A DNA stretch of 15,149 nucleotides, from positions 1 to 15,149 of the forward strand of contig BNXB01000033.1 in assembly GCA_025999255.1 (NCBI GenBank), in the 5' to 3' direction. Below are positions 1 through 8,000 of this stretch, one piece after another; position 1 is the stretch's first letter; the number at the start of each line of letters is the position of its first letter. The notes below the pieces were generated by a model. It had not been told where the DNA came from. It did no database searches and saw only the letters and a list, made by a program, of their open reading frames with translations. A program made the translations under genes and the position numbers. This DNA comes from Bacteroidia bacterium (GTDB lineage: Bacteria; Bacteroidota; Bacteroidia; Bacteroidales; Azobacteroidaceae).

Positions 1-3000
1 ATTTATATTTTCCGCCTTCTGTTTTAAATAATGCGTTATTTTGTATCCAATTTGAAACTGATTTTGCTTCTGGCATATTAGAATAGTGTTGCATCAATCT
101 TGCTGTATCATCGTTTCTTACTCCAATCAACTCAAGTTTGTCTAATGTCCCTTGTTTCATTTGGAATTTCACAATAACTCCTTCATCTCCATATCCAACA
201 GCTTTTATATATTCTAATGTCGGCGATGTAAATGTTTCTGATGTAGCTGGAAGTTTTCCGGTTGATTCTAATGTGTTAAAATTTGCTTTAGTCATAGCCC
301 TATAAAATACTTCTCCATTTTCAAAAACCTCATAATCACCAATTTTTCCAACATACTTACCTAGATTTAAATTATTTACAAGTTTAGTTGTACTTCCGAT
401 TTCGGCAAACTCTTTTCCCGCTTCTTTTTTATAAATTTCTTCGAGTTGTTTTGCCTTATTTGCATAAACGGTTATTGCAGCATCGGTAAGATTAACAACA
501 AATAATGAGCCATAAATTATTCCTCTGTTTTCAGTCCATGTATTTGAAAATTCCGTATTAGGATTGTTTTTTACATAATCTTCTATTGCAATAGTGGTAA
601 CATCACTTGCGCCTAAAGCTAATTTGATCCAGACACTTATATTTTTTATTCCGCCGGTTGTAAGTAATTTTGCCGCTATAGCTGTTTGATTCATACCTAC
701 AACGGAAAATCCCAGGGTCAGGTAGTTGTAAAAATCCTGTGTGTAAGCATCCGAAATAATCGTACGTCCGACTATCGCAGGAACATTCAACAGTACATCA
801 TCGCTTTGTCCGGAAAAATGTGACCACAACGAGGTGTTGGTATAGATATTTATTGTCTCGAAAGGATTGATTTCATCAACACATTCCGAACTATACTGGA
901 ATCCGGAATAGGGGTTACCGCCTGATAAATATTGATAACATATCTTATAATTTCCATTGCCGGTAACATTCCAGGACGTATTTTGTTGCAGTAATGCATA
1001 CTGGTTAATTGAAATATTCCGCTTAGCTGTTGTATTGGTATTATTAAGTTTCCATAAATCAACAACTATTTTCAACAATTCATCCCGGTAATCATCCACT
1101 TTATCATATAATGTATTCAGTAATACCGGATTCTGAGACAGAAAACCATACATTTCCGGTTTGTCCTTATCCGGCGTTGTAAAAAGTAACTGTATAGCTA
1201 TTTTCTGTCGCGAATCTTTTATGGATGAATTATACCAGTTTTCTGCTTTCGATACCTCTTGCAGTAAGGTTTTCCTGTCCTGAATTTTTATAGACATGAA
1301 CTCGCATGGCGAAGCAAACTGCAATTCGTCCATGGTTGGGGTAATTGTTCCGTAACTGTTTGTTTGTACGGAAATTGAGAACATAGACTTAATGAAGCTA
1401 TATACGCAATCCGTATTTTTACCTGATTTGTTGCTTGGCGAGATAAAACAGGATTTCTTTTGTCCGGCAATGGAAACCGTTTTATTTGAATCATCAAACT
1501 TTATAGCTGAAACATCAAATATATCCTGCACATAATCATTGCTAAGAACACTGGTATTTTTGCTTTCGCTTGAAATGTAGAAACGTATTTTTTCATCCTT
1601 GCAATCGGAGCCAGCCCAATTAAACAGACTGATTAGATTACTTATTTTTGCCTCAAATTCGCTTGTCGGGAAAAACAGCAGTGTTTGTTTTTCATTTAAT
1701 GATTTTGCACATTGAATAGATTTTATTACTCTTACTGCAGCCGAAGAGTGGTCTTCTATTACAGCCATTGCATCTTCATCCCCCTCGAACGGGTTTACGA
1801 GTAATGCCGGATCGTGGATTTCATCCCATTGCCATTTTGCCAGATGTGTACCGGATCCGTAATCCATCAGGTTGTCCGTTTGATTTTTCAGAGACTTGGC
1901 TGTTCCTCCGTACTCTCCGTCAAACGTATGTTGTAACCTGAACAATCCGTGTCCTAACTCATGAGCAGTCGTCCAAGCGATATCTCCGCCGTTTGCAGTA
2001 AACAAATATCCGAACTGCTTACCCCGTGGCATATCTCCCGAAGGATTCGAATCGTCAATTTGACCTTTATTCAGGATAAACAGGTAAACCGAGGTTTTAT
2101 CCGTACCCCGTTGCGACCTGTAGGCCGAGTTCAGGGACTTCATTTCGTCCGTATATGCTGAGAACAACCCGCTGCCGGACGATTGCATATCGCTTGCCGG
2201 ATAAGAAAATGATTTATCCGTTGTGACGGTAATCTTAATACCTACTTTATTATATACATCGTTCAGATAAGACTCGATACCGTGTGCATCCACGGTATTA
2301 CTATTTAACGGAACTAAAACTACATTGAAAGTTTTCTCCTTGTAAGACAGTATTTTTAGTTTTCCAAGGGTCAGGTAACTCCCTTTTCCGTCTGGATAGA
2401 GCGCAAATAAATCCTGGGCATCGTTATCATTTCCTCCCGAAATATGCAGTTGACCGTTTTTAGGAATTACGGTATATCCGGTCTTGGTTTTGAATATGAT
2501 ACTGTCTTCTTTTAGCTTACTATCGGTCTTTTGAACTTTGAAACCAACGTAATCGCTCTTCCCGACAGGGATCAGTTTACAGGGAACAGGGTACTCCCCG
2601 ATAAATTCATACTTGTTCTTATTGACTATCAGGGATACCGTTTTATAGTAGTCTTTCCAGGTATCGAAGGCATAGACTGCGTCTTCGCCTTGAATGAATT
2701 CCACTACTGCTTTTTGAGAGGCAATCTGGGTCTCACTGAAACTGCCTTCCGGGAGCGGTTCGGTTTTCTTGCCTGTGTTTTCTACTGTAGTCTTTCCGTC
2801 TGCTCCTCCGCCGGTCACGGTGTAGATATCTCCGTCCTTGTCTTCTACCGTATAAGTATAGGGTTCACCGGAATCGAATATTATCCGGTCTTTTTCAGGT
2901 ATGTTAATTGTCCCTAATTCTTTGCCATTTTTATCTTTGAAAATTAGTTTACCGTCATCGTATTCGACATCAGCATCGTTGGTGATATCAAAATTAGTTT

Positions 3001-4597
3001 TGATATTATTGACTACCGCTCCGGTTTTGGTATAACCGGTTTCATCCCCTCCGTGCCATATCCGGTCTAAATCTCCGATGAGTTTTTCATCATTGTCGTA
3101 AGAAGTTTCGATGACTCCGTCGGCTAATTGTTTGTCTTTGTTGATTTTAACGTTGTTGAATTGAAGGGCGATCTTCACAAATCCGAATAAAGGCAATGCG
3201 GTATAGCCTTTTCCGGAGAAAACGCCATTTGAACCGCTGACATTGGTGACGGTTACCGGAAAATCCCCGGCTGTGAATGTTTCACCCGGGCGAAGCGTTT
3301 CCAAAGGTTGGAAATTGCTCTTATCGAAGACCGGAACTTTACCGCAAGCAATTTCAAATTTCTTTTTCCAGTCCTCGAGTATAACCGTTTGGGTTTCGCT
3401 GTAAGCGATTGTTCCATCACTGCAAACCGTTCCCGCCTTGTACTCGTATTCGATGCCCGGTGCCAGATCGAACAAAGCGGTATAGTCCTGCTCTCCCCGG
3501 ATGGTTTTCCACTCGCCTTGGTCTTTTGCCCGGTAGGAGAGTACAGTGGTTGCTTCGGGTTCCGGTGTCCATTCGATAATTAAGGTTGCCGGTTCCTGAC
3601 GATGACGCACATTGCCCGGGGCGCGACATTCTCGGATAATTTCGAAGGAATGTATTTCCGAATAGCCGTTGTTTTCAAAAATGCTGAGTTCTTCCATACC
3701 CTCTCTTGCTACGGCCCTGACTTGCCAGGCATACCGCTGGTTTTCCATCAGGGGAGGCATCATCGCCGTATAGGCTAGTCCTGTATTCCGGACGGTTGCC
3801 GAGTATATTCCCTGCGAATATCCGAAGGCCTCTTCCGGGGCGATATTTTCGTCCCGGATTTCTTTCAGTATGAATTCGTATTCCACATTGTTCAGTCCCT
3901 GATGCCTGGGCGTCCACTGGAAAAGGATGTTTTGCGGTTCCCGGAACGGGAACCGGGTGTTATTTGCAGGTAAATTGAGCAATGGTGGACGATTGAGGTT
4001 AATCCATGCTCTGGCGCATGAAGTTTGTGAAACGATTTTTCCGGTTTGTATTTCTATGACATGGATACAGAATTCAATCATACCTTCGGGAAATTGTCCA
4101 TTGGAAATGATTCCCTGAGTTTCAAGGTTTTCGAGTTGTAAATATGGATACAAATCGTTTTGAGACAGCAAGTAAGGCGTGCCCGCCTGTAGTCTTAGCG
4201 TCGGATAATAATTGTAATCCTTGGTTTCTAACTGAATTCCGTTTGAGGCTTTGATGCTGAAATGTAATTTTGCATCAATGGTCGTTTTTTGGAGATCTCT
4301 GTTAAGAAGAGACACCGACAGTTTAGGCGTTGCCGTATTGCAGTAATCTTCTAACCTCAGACTGTAAGGAGGGTTGATAAATGCCGTAACTTGCACAGGG
4401 TAGGTTGAACGTAAATCCTGAGCTTTAAATTCTAGTTGAAGGAAACAAAGGAACAATAATAAAATTACACCTTTATTAAATAGGTTATATCTATTTAAAC
4501 GATAATATCGGTTAAAATGGTAACCTCGAAAAGAAAGGAGCAAAGAGACATAATAGCCTTTACTGCCCTTGAAATCTTCAGATAACAACAAAAACAT
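1..4597 (-). CDS. Polymorphic toxin-like secreted protein, copy A (C-terminus cut by left edge)
   Basis: I translated this by hand: the frame is open from ATG 4597 to base 1, giving at least 1532 residues with no stop, so it is a partial gene and not a pseudogene. Residues about 42-60 form a signal-peptide core ending in FKAQ. Then follow a YPVQVTAF domain resembling what I recall as the TANFOR domain, two fibronectin III-like domains, and a zincin-like domain with HELGH at 879-883. Residues up to 945 match copy B almost perfectly; everything after is unique. The unique part holds hydrophobic stretches (about 1290-1315 and 1350-1370) and then a tip with FYRAM (R1433) and FTSPTLEY (S1458), a pattern seen in ADP-ribosyltransferase-like toxin tips. 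That assignment is tentative. The N-terminus carries 31 extra residues compared with copy B. The role (contact-dependent or secreted effector in competition) is inferred from architecture. Any cognate immunity gene would lie off the left edge. Confidence 0.85.
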   Translation of the reverse strand, partial: MFLLLSEDFKGSKGYYVSLLLSFRGYHFNRYYRLNRYNLFNKGVILLLFLCFLQLEFKAQDLRSTYPVQVTAFINPPYSLRLEDYCNTATPKLSVSLLNRDLQKTTIDAKLHFSIKASNGIQLETKDYNYYPTLRLQAGTPYLLSQNDLYPYLQLENLETQGIISNGQFPEGMIEFCIHVIEIQTGKIVSQTSCARAWINLNRPPLLNLPANNTRFPFREPQNILFQWTPRHQGLNNVEYEFILKEIRDENIAPEEAFGYSQGIYSATVRNTGLAYTAMMPPLMENQRYAWQVRAVAREGMEELSIFENNGYSEIHSFEIIRECRAPGNVRHRQEPATLIIEWTPEPEATTVLSYRAKDQGEWKTIRGEQDYTALFDLAPGIEYEYKAGTVCSDGTIAYSETQTVILEDWKKKFEIACGKVPVFDKSNFQPLETLRPGETFTAGDFPVTVTNVSGSNGVFSGKGYTALPLFGFVKIALQFNNVKINKDKQLADGVIETSYDNDEKLIGDLDRIWHGGDETGYTKTGAVVNNIKTNFDITNDADVEYDDGKLIFKDKNGKELGTINIPEKDRIIFDSGEPYTYTVEDKDGDIYTVTGGGADGKTTVENTGKKTEPLPEGSFSETQIASQKAVVEFIQGEDAVYAFDTWKDYYKTVSLIVNKNKYEFIGEYPVPCKLIPVGKSDYVGFKVQKTDSKLKEDSIIFKTKTGYTVIPKNGQLHISGGNDNDAQDLFALYPDGKGSYLTLGKLKILSYKEKTFNVVLVPLNSNTVDAHGIESYLNDVYNKVGIKITVTTDKSFSYPASDMQSSGSGLFSAYTDEMKSLNSAYRSQRGTDKTSVYLFILNKGQIDDSNPSGDMPRGKQFGYLFTANGGDIAWTTAHELGHGLFRLQHTFDGEYGGTAKSLKNQTDNLMDYGSGTHLAKWQWDEIHDPALLVNPFEGDEDAMAVIEDHSSAAVRVIKSIQCAKSLNEKQTLLFFPTSEFEAKISNLISLFNWAGSDCKDEKIRFYISSESKNTSVLSNDYVQDIFDVSAIKFDDSNKTVSIAGQKKSCFISPSNKSGKNTDCVYSFIKSMFSISVQTNSYGTITPTMDELQFASPCEFMSIKIQDRKTLLQEVSKAENWYNSSIKDSRQKIAIQLLFTTPDKDKPEMYGFLSQNPVLLNTLYDKVDDYRDELLKIVVDLWKLNNTNTTAKRNISINQYALLQQNTSWNVTGNGNYKICYQYLSGGNPYSGFQYSSECVDEINPFETINIYTNTSLWSHFSGQSDDVLLNVPAIVGRTIISDAYTQDFYNYLTLGFSVVGMNQTAIAAKLLTTGGIKNISVWIKLALGASDVTTIAIEDYVKNNPNTEFSNTWTENRGIIYGSLFVVNLTDAAITVYANKAKQLEEIYKKEAGKEFAEIGSTTKLVNNLNLGKYVGKIGDYEVFENGEVFYRAMTKANFNTLESTGKLPATSETFTSPTLEYIKAVGYGDEGVIVKFQMKQGTLDKLELIGVRNDDTARLMQHYSNMPEAKSVSNWIQNNALFKTEGGKYK
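1764..4474 (-). repeat. Direct repeat, copy A unit (2711 bases)
   Basis: This stretch aligns without gaps to 6620-9330 at a constant offset of 4856. I counted 26 mismatches (about 99% identity): 10 in 1764-2308, none in 2309-3789 and 16 in 3790-4474. It encodes the shared delivery part of the two toxin-like proteins, from just after the signal-peptide start to just after the zincin domain. Similarity stops sharply at 1764; beyond 4474 it is interrupted by an insertion in copy A and resumes weakly in the start-codon and promoter region. Confidence 0.95.
4475..4567 (-). other. 93-base in-frame insertion in copy A N-terminus
   Basis: Compared with copy B, copy A carries 93 additional bases (31 codons) between the first ten codons and the hydrophobic signal core. 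The added residues are rich in Tyr, Arg and Asn. The insertion holds a perfect inverted repeat of 8 bases, TTAAATAG (4476-4483) and CTATTTAA (4491-4498), with a 7-base loop. The frame stays open and no other in-frame ATG precedes the signal core, so the product would have an n-region of about 42 residues, long for a normal signal peptide. The boundaries are uncertain by a few bases. Confidence 0.75.
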
Positions 4598-4650
4598 AGT
4601 TAATTTGGTTATTATAAAAAAAATTGTTAAGGTTTTGAAATATTAAAGTA

Positions 4651-4681
4651 CAAAAATGCAATTTTTTTTAAATAAAAAAAA
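4651..4681 (-). promoter_or_regulatory. Degenerate promoter region of copy A
   Basis: This aligns with the copy B promoter at 9412-9441 but has lost consensus bases. The -7 box reads CATTTTTG (4658-4651) where copy B has TACCTTTG, and the -33 box reads TTTT (4681-4678) where copy B has TTTG. The spacer is 19 bases here and 18 in copy B. By the Bacteroidetes consensus (TTTG / TAnnTTTG) it should be weak or inactive. Copy A may depend on read-through from copy B and the immunity gene. Confidence 0.45.
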
Positions 4682-4731
4682 TATTTTTAGAAAGTGTCTT
4701 TTTTATTTCTTTCATATTCCCATCCGGTGAT

Positions 4732-4753
4732 AAGTAAAAGTGAATTTTTACTT
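4732..4753 (-). other. AT-rich inverted repeat after the immunity gene
   Basis: AAGTAAAA (4732-4739) and TTTTACTT (4746-4753) form a perfect 8-base stem with a 6-base loop, 28 bases downstream of the immunity gene stop. On the minus strand no run of U follows the stem, and the stem is mostly A-T, so it is at best a weak transcript end. It may be chance in AT-rich DNA. Confidence 0.25.
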
Positions 4754-4780
4754 TTCTATCAAGCAAGTATATAATTTGGA

Positions 4781-5017
4781 TTATTCATATACTTTGGCAG
4801 CTAATAACAAATTTGCAAAAAAAGTCCATGTAGGATCGTTATTCTTTTGAGTTTCAGAATAACGAGATAATGCATCAAAAAATCGCATTAAAGTATTGTT
4901 TTCCCAATTATCACTATCAGTAATACAATCTTTAAGGAAAAGGGATAAGAACTCATCGAATTCTTCCTTAGAATTAATTTGTTTCGCAAACTCATAAATG
5001 TTTTTTTTCATCATCAT
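4781..5017 (-). CDS. Putative immunity protein, DUF7660-like (78 residues)
   Basis: A small acidic protein with no signal peptide or membrane segment, expected in the cytoplasm. Its pattern WENNTL...FFDAL...PTW-TFANLLLAAKVYE matches what I recall of the DUF7660 family, whose members carry WENxTLxxFLxA and a closing FAxxLxxAKxYE. Its start overlaps the stop of the large toxin-like gene by four bases (ATGA), which strongly suggests translational coupling and a toxin-immunity pairing: the product would bind and block the ParB-like tip of copy B. Three ATG codons stand in a row (5017, 5014, 5011). A strong AAAGGAG site lies 4, 7 and 10 bases upstream of them respectively, so the second ATG is at least as likely as the first. 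Family identity rests on memory; the immunity role is inferred from position. Confidence 0.8.
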   Translation of the reverse strand: MMMKKNIYEFAKQINSKEEFDEFLSLFLKDCITDSDNWENNTLMRFFDALSRYSETQKNNDPTWTFFANLLLAAKVYE

Positions 5018-5028
5018 TTTTCTCCTTT
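5014..5028 (-). promoter_or_regulatory. Shine-Dalgarno site and ATGA coupling junction
   Basis: AAAGGAG (5028-5022) lies within the last codons of the toxin-like gene, just ahead of the ATGATGATG start cluster, and the toxin stop TGA (5016-5014) overlaps the first ATG. Strong purine sites of this kind are uncommon in Bacteroidetes. This one should secure immunity protein synthesis whenever the toxin is translated. Confidence 0.65.
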
Positions 5029-8000
5029 AAATATTATAGATGTTCCATCATTTGTTGTTGTAAATTTAAACAATTCATTTTCGGGAATTTTATCCAATTT
5101 CTCATATGGAATGTCCATATCTGCCTCTTGAAATGCTTTAAGTCTTCTATTATCTAACGTATATATTAGACCGTCTTTTTCAACAATTCTAATTGGAGTA
5201 ACTGAATTTGGGTCAATAGAACCATTTTTTAATCCTTTAATTAAATCTTCCACAGAACTTCCATCTCTGAAAGTTTTAGAAATATCACTTTGGCTAAATC
5301 GAACTTCTTTTGGATTAATAAAACCTTTATTGGGTAAGTTAAGAAATTTCGCTTTGCCATTAACAATATCATCTGCTTTCTTCTTGATAATTTCTCCGCT
5401 TTCCTCTACCGTCTCAGTTAGTTTTTTCCCTTTCACGGCAAATCCACCATACAACATACTTGCTATCTGAGCGCCATCTTTACCCAATTCGTGGTAAGTA
5501 ATGTAATCAGGACTGTTGGCATATTTATCCCATTTTTCCTTGATTGCTCCGATAGCGACCTCTTTTATGCTGTTCCAGTTAATGTTTTTGACGCTTTTCC
5601 ACAGGTCTGTTGCTTTTTTCTTATCAGTGACAACTTCCACACCAAGTTTCACTAATTGAGCAACTTCCGTTATCTCCTCAATCGCTCCGTCGATTAATCC
5701 ACTGAAAGTTGGAGATGTATGTAACGGATAATCCTGATATTTCGGATTACTCTTATTCCAAAATGTTTCCGGTAACTTGGAGCTTTCATATATAGAAGCG
5801 CCCACATCGCATAGAGTTGGCCCCCATTCATACCAGTGTAAACCGACTCCAAAGCTGAATTCTCCGCCATCTTCCGTTGAGAAGGGGTTTGTCGTAGTGG
5901 TTACTATTTTTGATTTTCCGTTTTCATCTATCGAAAATGTGCTTAGTTTTTGGGTAATAGCTTCGGTAATGATTTGTTTTACTTCATTATTCGAAATACC
6001 GGAGATTTCTACTTTCCACGTATTACTGTTTTTGTTGTATTTGTAAGTAACAGTTCCCTTAGAACCGGTCACCAGATTCGTATTCTTTCCGTCTTTGTCT
6101 ATTATATTGACGCTCCAGGTACTGTTCAATTGTTTATTCAGGTTCTCTAATCCGGGTTTCAGGGAACTCCAAAATTCGTTATCTCCGCACGAGACGTTTA
6201 CATTTTGCGATTCACCTTTTTCAATGACTTCGTAAGAATCCTGATTATTTGAATCTTTTATTTTAACAAGACTAACCGATAATTTTCGTTCATTTGAGAC
6301 GTAGGTATGTTGCGATATTCGTATAATTTGGTCTCCCGGTTTGGGTTTTGACAAAGAAACGATACTTTCGTCTTTTTTTCCGTTCTTCAAATAACCTCTG
6401 AACAGAATATTCCACGATTGTGGCGTTATATCAGCGACCCAGGTATCGTTTTCGATACTGAATTTATACAGGTACCCGTTTTCTAGCAGATTCCCGTCAT
6501 CGCAAAGGAAAAGAATCTCAGCTCCGGATGGAAGATTCACCAGATTTCCGTCGGGAGTCAGGGCTTGTCCTGCCTTATTGAGTTTGAATCCACTATCGGT
6601 AAATTTTCCGAAAGATATTGCCATTGCATCTTCATCCCCCTCGAACGGGTTTACGAGTAATGCCGGGTCATGGATTTCGTCCCATTGCCATTTTGCCAGA
6701 TGTGTACCGGATCCGTAATCCATCAGGTTGTCCGTTTGATTTTTCAGCGACTTGGCTGTTCCTCCGTACTCTCCGTCAAACGTATGTTGTAACCTGAACA
6801 ATCCGTGTCCTAACTCATGAGCAGTCGTCCAAGCGATATCTCCGCCGTTTGCAGTAAACAAATATCCGAACTGCTTACCCCGTGGCATATCTCCCGAAGG
6901 ATTCGAATCCTCAATTTGACCCTTATTCAGGATAAACAGGTAAACCGAGGTTTTATCCGTACCCCGTTGCGACCTGTACGCCGAGTTCAGGGACTTCATT
7001 TCGTCCGTATATGCTGAGAACAACCCGCTGCCGGACGATTGCATATCGCTTGCCGGATAAGAAAATGATTTATCCGTTGTGACGGTAATCTTAATACCTA
7101 CTTTATTATATACATCGTTCAGATAAGACTCGATTCCGTGTGCGTCCACGGTATTACTATTTACCGGAACTAAAACTACATTGAAAGTTTTCTCCTTGTA
7201 AGACAGTATTTTTAGTTTTCCAAGGGTCAGGTAACTCCCTTTTCCGTCTGGATAGAGCGCAAATAAATCCTGGGCATCGTTATCATTTCCTCCCGAAATA
7301 TGCAGTTGACCGTTTTTAGGAATTACGGTATATCCGGTCTTGGTTTTGAATATGATACTGTCTTCTTTTAGCTTACTATCGGTCTTTTGAACTTTGAAAC
7401 CAACGTAATCGCTCTTCCCGACAGGGATCAGTTTACAGGGAACAGGGTACTCCCCGATAAATTCATACTTGTTCTTATTGACTATCAGGGATACCGTTTT
7501 ATAGTAGTCTTTCCAGGTATCGAAGGCATAGACTGCGTCTTCGCCTTGAATGAATTCCACTACTGCTTTTTGAGAGGCAATCTGGGTCTCACTGAAACTG
7601 CCTTCCGGGAGCGGTTCGGTTTTCTTGCCTGTGTTTTCTACTGTAGTCTTTCCGTCTGCTCCTCCGCCGGTCACGGTGTAGATATCTCCGTCCTTGTCTT
7701 CTACCGTATAAGTATAGGGTTCACCGGAATCGAATATTATCCGGTCTTTTTCAGGTATGTTAATTGTCCCTAATTCTTTGCCATTTTTATCTTTGAAAAT
7801 TAGTTTACCGTCATCGTATTCGACATCAGCATCGTTGGTGATATCAAAATTAGTTTTGATATTATTGACTACCGCTCCGGTTTTGGTATAACCGGTTTCA
7901 TCCCCTCCGTGCCATATCCGGTCTAAATCTCCGATGAGTTTTTCATCATTGTCGTAAGAAGTTTCGATGACTCCGTCGGCTAATTGTTTGTCTTTGTTGA

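Noticed and set aside
2531..2917. A 128-codon plus-strand frame, repeated at 7387-7773
   Set aside because: It is antisense to the repeated part of both toxin-like genes, and its doubling just reflects the repeat.
1..4597. Copy A as a frameshifted pseudogene
   Set aside because: Hand translation shows one open frame from 4597 to base 1, and the alignment with copy B has no indels from 1764 to 4474.
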